Source: Rickettsiella endosymbiont of Dermanyssus gallinae
GTDB lineage: Bacteria > Pseudomonadota > Gammaproteobacteria > Diplorickettsiales > Diplorickettsiaceae
Direction: 5' to 3'
DNA: 64,000 nt
NCBI RefSeq assembly: GCF_019285595.1
Contig: NZ_CP079094.1
Span: forward strand, 992,001 to 1,056,000
Part shown: positions 36,763-43,956 of the stretch, one piece after another
Position numbering within the stretch: position 1 is the first letter of the stretch
How the letters are laid out: the number at the start of each line of letters is the position of its first letter
Translations under genes and position numbers: made by a program
Notes under the pieces: model-generated
The model's database searches: none
What the model was told of the DNA's origin: nothing
Seen by the model: the letters and a program-made list of their open reading frames with translations, nothing else

Positions 36763-37398
36763 CTACGCTAGCATTTTTCTACTTTCTTCCTCCTTACTAA
36801 TAGTGTCTTTTAAGTTTTCAAAATCAATCCATAATCGATATTCTTGTAAAATCTTTAAGCCTTGATCTGAAGTGACCTTCAAGCGGTCAATAAATAATTG
36901 AAATTCATCCTTTGTTTCAGGGATTATTAGGTTTTCATGAAAGTCAGAAATACAAACCCTCATTTTATAATGTAATTTTCTTTCATAAGACGGAGTTAAT
37001 TGGCAAGATTGAATACTTTCTCTCAAAGTTTCTAAGTCACTGGGCTTAACTAAAACATCATCAGCACCGAACTCAAGGTAAGCTTCCCTATCAGACTCGT
37101 TAGCATGTGCAGTTACCACAATAAGTGGAGTGCCTTGATTTAGTTCGTGCAGACGCGCTTTTTCTATAACCTCAGTTCCGGACTTATCTGGCAGTCCGAT
37201 ATCCGTTACAATGAGCGAATAAGATTTTTTTTCTAATAACTCTATAGCCCGGGTTGCATTTTGAGCAAGCTCTACGTCATAGCCTAATTCTTCTAATCGA
37301 TTCATTACTATTTTTTGAATAATTTCATGATCTTCTATCAATAAGGCTTTTTTAGTCACCTGTATTTCTATAGTTTCTTGTTCTTGTTTTTTATTCAT
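36763..37398 (-). CDS. Response regulator with receiver domain and short C-terminal extension
   Basis: The start is placed at ATG 37398, with AAAGGAG seven bases upstream; the frame extends to 37464 but without a ribosome site. The receiver spans residues about 15-140: acidic pair in IEDHE, phospho-acceptor D66 in IVTDIGLP, switch Thr in VVTAHA, Lys in LVKPSD. The last 70 residues match no DNA-binding domain that I recognise. No histidine kinase is adjacent; the soluble PAS kinase at 30559 is the only one in the window. Confidence 0.82.
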   Translation of the reverse strand: MNKKQEQETIEIQVTKKALLIEDHEIIQKIVMNRLEELGYDVELAQNATRAIELLEKKSYSLIVTDIGLPDKSGTEVIEKARLHELNQGTPLIVVTAHANESDREAYLEFGADDVLVKPSDLETLRESIQSCQLTPSYERKLHYKMRVCISDFHENLIIPETKDEFQLFIDRLKVTSDQGLKILQEYRLWIDFENLKDTISKEEESRKMLA

Positions 37399-37529
37399 TT
37401 TCATCTCCTTTGAGGAATGTTCATTAGAGAAAGAATTATGAAATGTATAAAAAATTAAAAACACTGCCAGGTGGTAATATTATTCTTTTTTGTTATAATA
37501 TATAGTGTTAATTAGTGTATTTATTAAAT

Positions 37530-38204
37530 TTATTTTTTAAAAAAAATGTAATCTTTCATTAAATACTGCCAGCCATATTTTACAGCCGTAATTATTAGAG
37601 AATATAAAGATCTGCATCCCGTTATACTTTGCAATTCTTTGATAATAAATCTTATTGTTCCAGGTCTAAGATTCAATTTAATAGCTATTTCTTCTGTAGA
37701 ATGCCCTTCCATTAATTCCTTAAAAACTTCAGTTTGTCTTATCGTTAAATTTTGGTAGTTAAAAGCCTTTCCTAAATTTAATCTTCTTTTTTCAATATCA
37801 ATTTTCCCCTTTATTTCAGTTACTCCAAGCCCAACAAGACGTACGCTACTCCCAATAATACCCCTCACTTCCCCTTTGTTATTAAATAATTTCGTTTTTG
37901 TAATTAAAAATTCATCGATTCCATTAAATACATGTACTAACTCCTTTTCTCCAACTTGAGGCCTTCCTCTTAATGTTTTTATATCACCTTTTATAAATGA
38001 TTCTGCTGAAGTATCAGCCCAAATTAACTGAAAATCCGTTTTTCCATGTAAATTTTTAGGAGAATCAACATCAGCATATTTTGCTGTTGATTCATTACAA
38101 CCATCAGCGATATAACTAAAATTAAGGTCTTTAGCATAATGGCTATGCTCTGGCATTTCCATTATCTGTTTATAAATATCATCTTTGCTAATATCATTAC
38201 TCAT
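37530..38204 (-). CDS. PAS-domain LuxR-type transcriptional regulator
   Basis: Residues about 15-125 form a PAS sensor related to that of the kinase at 30559 (GKTDFQLIWADTSAESF). Residues about 150-210 form a LuxR-type helix-turn-helix (LTIRQTEVFKELMEGHSTEE then IAIKLNLRPGTIRFIIKELQ). It would bind DNA according to a small-molecule or redox signal seen by the PAS domain. Its start overlaps the end of the upstream LuxR-type gene by eight bases. Confidence 0.82.
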   Translation of the reverse strand: MSNDISKDDIYKQIMEMPEHSHYAKDLNFSYIADGCNESTAKYADVDSPKNLHGKTDFQLIWADTSAESFIKGDIKTLRGRPQVGEKELVHVFNGIDEFLITKTKLFNNKGEVRGIIGSSVRLVGLGVTEIKGKIDIEKRRLNLGKAFNYQNLTIRQTEVFKELMEGHSTEEIAIKLNLRPGTIRFIIKELQSITGCRSLYSLIITAVKYGWQYLMKDYIFFKK

Positions 38205-38763
38205 GATGACTCCTGGAGGGTAAAGTAGTATCGCTTATAAAGTCATTATTATTAGAGTAGGATGGCTGGGTATTATTTCTTAGATCGTCAATCTTATTGA
38301 CTGTCGTTTCTTTATTTATTTTGGATAAATATTTATTTTTATTTTTGAACTCTAGGATAAAATCGACAATATAATCGATATTATCTATAGTTAAAAATTC
38401 TGCTTCATCTGCTTTAAATACGGCATTAGGAACATTTTTTGCATTTAATTTTTTACAGATTCTGGCATGAATTTTATGCACAGAGTCTTTCTCTATATAC
38501 AACATGGCTGCTATTTCTTTCGCCTCTACTCCCCATGCCGTCAAAGTAAGGCAAATAAGCTCTTTTTCTGAAAGGTTACCTAAAAAAACAGTATTTTTTA
38601 GGCTTTTATGTGAAAGCAATAATGTTTCTAGACGTAATTGTAAATCTGTAGGCTTATCAACTCCTCTTTTAATAAGAGATAATTTAGCTTGAGAATTAAG
38701 AAATTGCTCTTGATCTATGAGGGTCTTATACCAAGCTAATTCTCTATTTTTACCGTGAGCCAT
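38197..38763 (-). CDS. LuxR-type helix-turn-helix regulator, first gene of a regulator pair
   Basis: The start is ATG 38763 with GGGAG six bases upstream, rather than an earlier GTG. The central HTH region reads LSEKELICLTLTAWGVEAKE then IAAMLYIEKDSVHKIHARIC, a clear LuxR/GerE-type domain. The N-terminal 65 residues are helical; the C-terminal 60 are low-complexity, Asn/Lys-rich. No receiver or autoinducer domain is visible. A 44-bp palindrome lies 139 bases upstream and may control this operon. Confidence 0.75.
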   Translation of the reverse strand: MAHGKNRELAWYKTLIDQEQFLNSQAKLSLIKRGVDKPTDLQLRLETLLLSHKSLKNTVFLGNLSEKELICLTLTAWGVEAKEIAAMLYIEKDSVHKIHARICKKLNAKNVPNAVFKADEAEFLTIDNIDYIVDFILEFKNKNKYLSKINKETTVNKIDDLRNNTQPSYSNNNDFISDTTLPSRSHHE

Positions 38764-38901
38764 ATTAACTCCCACGTAATTGAGAGTTAGTGCAGCGATA
38801 CACTAAAAATAAAATATATCTATACATCACGCATCCTAATCCTATTTTTATTTTAGATAGAATTATTATGAATAGATAAAAACTTATATGTAATTCCTTA
38901 A

Positions 38902-38945
38902 TTTGGAACTCCTGAAACTGGAATTCCAATTTCAGGAGTTCCAAA
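38902..38945. promoter_or_regulatory. 44-bp near-perfect palindrome upstream of the LuxR-type pair
   Basis: The arms TTTGGAACTCCTGAAA and TTTCAGGAGTTCCAAA are perfectly complementary over 16 bases; the centre holds the palindrome TGGAATTCCA, leaving a single mismatched pair. It lies in an otherwise gene-free 390-base gap. It could be an operator for a dimeric or tetrameric regulator, or a cruciform/terminator; a short ORF crossing it is not convincing. Confidence 0.55.
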
Positions 38946-39122
38946 AACAGGATATTGACATTTTTAAGTTTGCTTAGAACAGCAAAACGATTTAAGCTTT
39001 TCATAGTCATTTTCGGGTCACTCCGATAATGGCCAGACAGTGATAGGGTGTTCGTAGCACCTGTGTAGCTGTCCCCCCTTCACGGGGGTTTGGCGGTTAG
39101 GAAATCAATACGGATTTAAATA

Positions 39123-39149
39123 GTCCCCTCAATGCTAAGTTGAGGGGAC
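39123..39149 (-). terminator. Stem-loop downstream of the 111-residue gene
   Basis: GTCCCCTCAA and TTGAGGGGAC form a perfect 10-bp stem with a seven-base loop, six bases beyond the stop of the minus-strand gene at 39156. An AT-rich but not pure T-run follows on that strand. A second small hairpin (CCCCC-ttcac-GGGGG) lies at 39074-39088. Confidence 0.55.
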
Positions 39150-39155
39150 TGATAT

Positions 39156-39491
39156 TTAACCCCTCTTTTTTAACAATAGACTGAAAGAATCTTGATAGCG
39201 TTGATTTAGCTTTCTTTTACGAGAGATTAGCGCGGTCACGCTCGCTTCTAATCCAATCAACTTTTTAGAATAAAGTTTATGTAATTCCTTAATATCCATT
39301 AGATCGATCTTGCCACTTTTTAATAGATTATCGCTAGAGTTATATTTAACTTGTATCGGAAATAAAAGATTAGTCGCTGCATCTATAAGTTCTTTTAATT
39401 GCCGAATCAAACCTTTAATTTGAAACTGATAATCACGAGCAGACTGTTCTAGACGAGGAAATTGATTTAAAATAATGACGCGTGCGGTCAT
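39156..39491 (-). CDS. Small helical protein of unknown function (111 aa)
   Basis: A basic, helical protein with likely coiled-coil stretches, and no membrane span or recognised family. A strong ribosome site (AAGGAG, seven bases before ATG) and a stem-loop after the stop support a real monocistronic gene. It stands between the regulator block and an Rpn-type nuclease, in a region with other signs of insertion. Confidence 0.6.
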   Translation of the reverse strand: MTARVIILNQFPRLEQSARDYQFQIKGLIRQLKELIDAATNLLFPIQVKYNSSDNLLKSGKIDLMDIKELHKLYSKKLIGLEASVTALISRKRKLNQRYQDSFSLLLKKRG

Positions 39492-39745
39492 AAACTGGCT
39501 CCTTAGTAATACTAATATTAAGGTTGTTAGATTGTGTTTGTCCTCAAGGTCTAGTTCACCTTGGGGGACGCACCTTCTGTATGAATTTTTATACTAGCGT
39601 CAATATATAATTTGTTCAACAGTCATTTTTTATTAAAAAATATATAAAAAAATAATCTGTTATTCAAAATATAAATCGAATATTATCTTTTTTTACCTTC
39701 TTAGATACACTTTAGTTACTCAAATAAGAACAAGGAAAATAAAAA

Positions 39746-40636
39746 ATGAGTACGCCAACTCCTCACGATGCCATCTTTAGGAAATTTTTTAGTGATATTG
39801 AAATAGCTAATAGTTTTTTTGAAGCTTATCTACCGGAAAAAATTAAGAAAAAATGTGATTTTTCTACTCTTAAAATTGAGCCAGGTTCATTCGTCGACGA
39901 TGACTTAAGTCAACACCATTCAGATATTTTATATTCTTTAAAGGTAGCGGGTCACAAAGGTTACGTATACATCAATGTCGAACACCAAAGCACACCTAAA
40001 GAACTAATGCCTATTCGTATGTTTCGCTACAAGTTGGGTATTATAAAACAGCATCTTGACCAAGGACATAAAAAAGCACCAGCCGTTATACCTATCCTTT
40101 TTTATCACGGGAGAAGCCCGTATCCGTATAGTTTAAAGCTTATCGATTGCTTTGAAGACAAGGAATTTGCAAAAGAGCATTTTTTTGATGACCCCATAGC
40201 TATAGATATAAACCTAATGCCGGATGAAGAGATATATACGCACAAGAAACTCGCTCTCTTAGAAATTGTGCAAAAACACATCTTTACCAGAGATTTAGAT
40301 ACTATTGCTGATAAACTGGCTAAATTAGTGGAATCTATCCAACCTGAGCATGATTTGTTTAATGGATTAGTTTATTATATGCTTTTGAAGGGTGAAACGC
40401 CCAATGTTAATAAGCTTATCGAGAAGCTTAAATCTATCGAAGATTACCGAGAGGATGTCATGAATGCAGCACAACAACTAAAACAACAGGGTCTACAGCA
40501 AGGCCGAGAAGAAGCACGGCAGGGGCTATTAGCCATCGCTGAAAAACTACTAACTGAAGCAAGCATGTCCCCACAAGCAGTCCAAAAGCTAACCGGTTTA
40601 CCTAAAAAGGAAATCATGGATTTGGTTAGCCATTAA
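39746..40636 (+). CDS. Rpn-family PD-(D/E)XK nuclease (transposase_31-like, recombination-promoting)
   Basis: The family opening PHDAIFRKFFSDIEIANSFF is present, followed by the nuclease core: acidic residue in HSDILYSL and YINVEHQS (E-x-Q in place of E-x-K, as in Rpn proteins). The C-terminal tail (GREEARQGLLAIAEKLLTEA, then SMSPQAVQKLTGL) is the usual Rpn helical tail. E. coli RpnA-type proteins cut DNA and raise RecA-independent recombination; some are linked to phage defence. 296 residues is full length, and AAGGAA precedes the ATG. Confidence 0.85.
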   Translation: MSTPTPHDAIFRKFFSDIEIANSFFEAYLPEKIKKKCDFSTLKIEPGSFVDDDLSQHHSDILYSLKVAGHKGYVYINVEHQSTPKELMPIRMFRYKLGIIKQHLDQGHKKAPAVIPILFYHGRSPYPYSLKLIDCFEDKEFAKEHFFDDPIAIDINLMPDEEIYTHKKLALLEIVQKHIFTRDLDTIADKLAKLVESIQPEHDLFNGLVYYMLLKGETPNVNKLIEKLKSIEDYREDVMNAAQQLKQQGLQQGREEARQGLLAIAEKLLTEASMSPQAVQKLTGLPKKEIMDLVSH

Positions 40637-40660
40637 CCCCTACAAAATAGCAAGGACGTT

Positions 40661-40819
40661 ATGAACGCAGCTCAACTACTTGAACAAAAAGGCCGAGAAG
40701 AAGGTGAACACCACAAGGCCACTGTTATAGCCAAGAATCTCCTAGCTGAAGGCATGCTGCCACAAGCTGTCCAAAGGCTAACTGGCTTATCTGAAAAGGA
40801 AGTTATGGAGCTAGCTTAA
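40661..40819 (+). CDS. Small Rpn-tail-like ORF (52 codons)
   Basis: It encodes a near copy of the Rpn C-terminal tail: MNAAQLLEQKGREEGE, AKNLLAEGMLPQAVQRLTGL. It carries its own AAGGA before ATG 40661 and a normal stop, but no nuclease domain. Similar small tail proteins can arise by duplication, or by internal translation start inside rpn genes. It may be a remnant of a second rpn copy or a small regulator of the full-length protein. Confidence 0.55.
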   Translation: MNAAQLLEQKGREEGEHHKATVIAKNLLAEGMLPQAVQRLTGLSEKEVMELA

Positions 40820-40853
40820 AAGCTCTATCTATAAAATAACAAGGAAATTTTCT

Positions 40854-41099
40854 ATGCGTTATTCCCTTAACCCTGCATTTGACGCGAGACTAAAAAAAGC
40901 TCTTGACGAAATTGGTCACCCTAAAAAAGAGCAAGAAACGCTTTTAGAATTAATGGATCGTGCCGCTTTAGCTTTCTCCGATAAAGTATGTCTCCGTATA
41001 GCCAAAGACTTGCTAGAAGAAGGTCTATCCCCTAAGAAGATTAAACGCATTACGGGTTGTGATGTAGAGGGACTTGATACTTCAACTACCTTGCATTAA
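40854..41099 (+). CDS. Small protein with an Rpn-tail-like motif (81 aa)
   Basis: The N-terminal 45 residues (AFDARLKKALDEIGHPKKEQ) are new, but the end has AKDLLEEGLSPKKIKRITG, the same pattern as the tails of the two preceding ORFs. AAGGAAA lies before the ATG. Three successive genes thus end in related helical modules. The function is unknown; an antitoxin-like or dimerisation role is speculation. Confidence 0.55.
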   Translation: MRYSLNPAFDARLKKALDEIGHPKKEQETLLELMDRAALAFSDKVCLRIAKDLLEEGLSPKKIKRITGCDVEGLDTSTTLH

Positions 41100-41302
41100 C
41101 TCTGTAAATAATACACCCTATCAAGCAAATTTCCGCGCGCGACTTTTGCGCGACTGAACATGATTTATGCTGGCAAGTGGTGTAGTAAATTTGTAACAAC
41201 AAGTGATACTTTATATGCAGATTGTAGTTGTTCTTGATACATTATAGAGTAACCAAAATATCGCAAGTTGTTGATTATTATTAATTTTTTAATTTAAAAC
41301 TT

Positions 41303-41345
41303 ATACACCCCATGCAGGTGCGCTACCAGGCTGCGCTACGCCCCG
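41303..41345 (-). pseudogene. 5' half of tRNA-Pro(GGG), truncated just after the anticodon loop
   Basis: Read on the minus strand the segment gives an acceptor 5' strand CGGGGCG, a D arm GCGC...GCGC with AGCCTGGTA loop, and an anticodon stem/loop CCTGC-ATGGGGT. Homology to tRNA-Pro stops about three bases after the loop and AT-rich sequence follows; no T arm, acceptor 3' strand or CCA is present. The break at the anticodon loop is where tRNA-targeting integrases cut. Confidence 0.75.
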
Positions 41346-41371
41346 AAAAGGCAGCTATTGTAATGCCCATA

Positions 41372-41411
41372 AAGAAAACCCGCAAGGCCGCACTAACTCC
41401 GCTTGCGGGTT
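41372..41411 (-). terminator. Factor-independent terminator of the 578-residue gene
   Basis: On the minus strand, AACCCGCAAG pairs with CTTGCGGGTT over 10 bp and is followed by TTCTTT. It begins 16 bases after the stop of the gene at 41428, so transcription of that gene should end before the tRNA-Pro remnant. Confidence 0.75.
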
Positions 41412-41427
41412 GGCGTTGCTAGTCTTA

Positions 41428-43164
41428 TTAGCGACTACAGGCAATTGACAAATGATTTATTGCGTATTCAAAATCAGTTTTTAAGCTAAGCTGTAGCGCT
41501 TGTTTTTGCTTAAAAAGTGCTGTTCCAGACGAAATAGACGCTATTTTTTTTCCAATTAAAATCTCTATCAGCCTATTGAGCAACATTAAAGTTTGCTGGC
41601 GTAATATTTCCAATGTTGAAGAAGAAGCAAATAGCGCATTCTCATTCAATAGTTGGCTAAAATTTCTTTTAAACATCACATAATAACCTTCATCAGCACC
41701 GCCTTCTTTATTAACAACCTCCATAAGACCATCTAACATATCAGTAAGCGCATTATTTAGCCTTTCAATGGCGTGTTTATTTCTCTCTGCCATATCAGAA
41801 GCTCTCAAGTGCTCGCTTAATTTATTGATATGCATTCGAAATACGGCAATTTTTTCTGCGCATTCTTTATCTATAAATATTTTAATGGCATTAAAGTTAT
41901 TTTCTGTCAGATTAACGCAGCCATAACTGGAAAAAATCTCATCCAGATCTTGATTACTTAGATAGGCTTTAAATTCATCTTTAAAATTTTTTTCAACTTC
42001 CTCTTTAATGCCTGTTAAAACAGATCCCGGTATGGGATAGCCATCGCCCTCTTTATTACGCTTCATTTGCTCAAATAGTATCGTTTTTTTAGTGCTGTTT
42101 TTAATAAAATTGATGGCATATTCCCTAAGCAGGGCAGGAAACTTTAATAACGCTGACTCTTTTGAAGCATAGATTATCTGTACATCCGAATGAATAATAT
42201 GGAGTGTATCTACCAGCTTATTAATAGTGCCGCGAAAACAAATGGGGCTCTCAACTTCGCCATTGTCGTTTCCCTGTTCATCTAGATTACCGCCGCGTTG
42301 AATTTCAAATAGGTTATAGACAAGCCGTTTTAAAGCCTCCTCTTTTTCAACTAAAAGCACCCCCTTATCATTATCATTTATTGCCGTCCAAACCAGTGCA
42401 GTAATATAGTTCACCGTTAACCCAGAACCGCTCTCAATTTCATACGCTATTCGAGTCAAACTATTTATAGACTGTTTTGCCCCCCTAATAATGCTAGGAG
42501 CCAGATAAAAAGCGTTAGGCTTGAGTTTTATCAGCATTGCTTCCAGTTGATCGATGCTATTTGTTTCATTCAATGTACCCTGATAACGTGCTTGTAACTT
42601 TTTAATTGCTTCAATAACTGACTGACGCACAGAGGGTATATGCGTATTCTGCGCTGAATTAATGGTAATGATTGGAGGTGTTTCAGGTATTCTAGGTCGT
42701 TGCGCTACATGTCCATTAAATCTCGTACGCAATATATCTTGATCATCTCGCTGCTGTTCCCTAAGTCTATTCGCTCTAGCACGCAATAGAGGAACCAGCA
42801 TTTCTGCAGGTAACATGCCGCTATACATTCTACCCACCTGATCAGTATGAGTGAACAAAAGGATTCTACTCCGGGGGTTTCTAAAAGGAATGTAGTGTTG
42901 ACCTAAAAGAAAATAATTTTTTACAGTAAGGCTATTAATTAGCCTTCTGTTATCGCCTATATCTTCATATTCAACAATCATTCGCGTGATAGTAGGTTCT
43001 GGCAATTCTAAGTTTTCTACTAGCTCCTTAATTTCTGTTTCGCTTGCACAATCAATATCATCTCGATGTCTATACACGCCCCTTTGTAGATAAATAGGGA
43101 GCGCAATGAGATCAATGGCATGTTCAGGAAAATTAACCACTTCAATTAGGGTAAATCTTGGCAC
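41428..43164 (-). CDS. Hypothetical protein (578 aa), possibly secreted
   Basis: No recognised family. There is no signal peptide or membrane span; a mixed N-terminal region of about 150 residues is followed by a helical body. Distinct segments include CFRGTINKLVDTLHIIHSDV at about 310-330, and a Pro/Arg-rich linker near 165-175. A 250-bp repeat ends 22 bases upstream of the ATG and occupies the promoter region. Downstream is a good terminator. Lineage-specific soluble proteins like this are often effector candidates in intracellular Legionellales, but nothing in the sequence proves it. Confidence 0.65.
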   Translation of the reverse strand: MPRFTLIEVVNFPEHAIDLIALPIYLQRGVYRHRDDIDCASETEIKELVENLELPEPTITRMIVEYEDIGDNRRLINSLTVKNYFLLGQHYIPFRNPRSRILLFTHTDQVGRMYSGMLPAEMLVPLLRARANRLREQQRDDQDILRTRFNGHVAQRPRIPETPPIITINSAQNTHIPSVRQSVIEAIKKLQARYQGTLNETNSIDQLEAMLIKLKPNAFYLAPSIIRGAKQSINSLTRIAYEIESGSGLTVNYITALVWTAINDNDKGVLLVEKEEALKRLVYNLFEIQRGGNLDEQGNDNGEVESPICFRGTINKLVDTLHIIHSDVQIIYASKESALLKFPALLREYAINFIKNSTKKTILFEQMKRNKEGDGYPIPGSVLTGIKEEVEKNFKDEFKAYLSNQDLDEIFSSYGCVNLTENNFNAIKIFIDKECAEKIAVFRMHINKLSEHLRASDMAERNKHAIERLNNALTDMLDGLMEVVNKEGGADEGYYVMFKRNFSQLLNENALFASSSTLEILRQQTLMLLNRLIEILIGKKIASISSGTALFKQKQALQLSLKTDFEYAINHLSIACSR

Positions 43165-43186
43165 GATTTATGTCCTTTTAAAAAAT

Positions 43187-43436
43187 ACAAGTGAGTCGCT
43201 ATGCTCCCGAAGAATTTCGGCCATCGTGTCCCCGAAATTCGTTCGCATGACGCGACTGAAATTAGGCCGCGATACGTCCTGCGTCCGGCACGCACTCACT
43301 CCTTCGGAGTTCATGCCCGTGCCTCCCACAAATGACTTTACGGCGTGATGCGTTTCCTGCTTCGCCCGTCAACGCACGCCTATCGCGGGCTCTTCGACTT
43401 CGCATTGCTTTCACAATGCTTTCCTGTCTCATCGTA
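43187..43436 (+). repeat. 250-bp inverted repeat, copy 1
   Basis: Reverse-complement copy of 49255-49504 with one base difference (T for C within GTGYCCCCGAA). It is more GC-rich than its surroundings and contains internal hairpins (GCATTG...CAATGC; ACTCC-gaa-GGAGT). It fills most of the 376-base gap between the 578-residue gene and ihfA; nothing else was recognised there. Confidence 0.9.
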
Positions 43437-43540
43437 CGATTCGACTACTTGACCCAATAAGATCATTTAAAAGGAAGTATCTGTACATTATCTAATAGTA
43501 CTAGATGTTAAATGTACAAAAAAACGTGAGCGCAAGGGAG

Positions 43541-43840
43541 TTAAGAGGATTTAGTTTTTAGCGTTGCTTTTAATTTCTGACTTGCTTGAAAGAGTACCAC
43601 ATTGCGTGATGAAATAATGGTATTAACGCCTGTCTTTGGATTCCGCCCTGGACGTGCTTTTTTATTTCTAAGACGGAAGCTGCCTAATCCTGAAAGCTTT
43701 ACATCCTCGCCTTTTTCAAGCGCATCAATAATTTCTTCAAAAAACGCATCCGTTAATTGCGTGGCTAAAGCACCACTTAAATTAGGGTCTTGTTGCCTTA
43801 AGCAAGAAATTAAGTCTGCTTTGGTTAAGACTTTATTCAT
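43541..43840 (-). CDS. ihfA: Integration host factor alpha subunit
   Basis: A DNA-bending protein of the HU/IHF family that works as a heterodimer with IhfB in recombination, replication and transcription. LTKADLISCLRQQDP and EDVKLSGLGSFRLRNKKARP are IHF landmarks, and GRNPKTG is the arm that intercalates in the minor groove. 99 residues is standard. It follows pheS-pheT in the same direction, the classic gammaproteobacterial order, although a TATACTC-type repeat lies between pheT and ihfA. Confidence 0.93.
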   Translation of the reverse strand: MNKVLTKADLISCLRQQDPNLSGALATQLTDAFFEEIIDALEKGEDVKLSGLGSFRLRNKKARPGRNPKTGVNTIISSRNVVLFQASQKLKATLKTKSS

Positions 43841-43844
43841 TATT

Positions 43845-43956
43845 TATACTCACAGCAGTTGGGTTTTCGGCAAGATGCCGTGAAAACGAAGCCCCCTTCG
43901 TTCCTACAACATACATGAGGATTGCGAGGCTAGCGAGAACGCAGCCAAACAGTATA
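43845..43956. repeat. TATACTC-ended interspersed repeat, copy 1
   Basis: Between pheT and ihfA. It begins TATACTCACAGCAGTTGGG, contains GGCAAGATGCCGTGAAAACG and ACATGAGGATTGCGAG, and ends near CAGTATACT. The same blocks occur in reverse orientation at 50144-50268 and, shortened, at 47579-47650. Confidence 0.65.

Noticed and set aside
38765-39010. 81-residue minus-strand ORF upstream of the LuxR-type pair
   Set aside because: It runs through the 44-bp palindrome, has no ribosome site or recognisable content, and overlaps the start of a well-supported gene.
43106-43348. 80-residue plus-strand ORF spanning the start of the 578-residue gene and the repeat
   Set aside because: Antisense to a real gene and repeat-derived.
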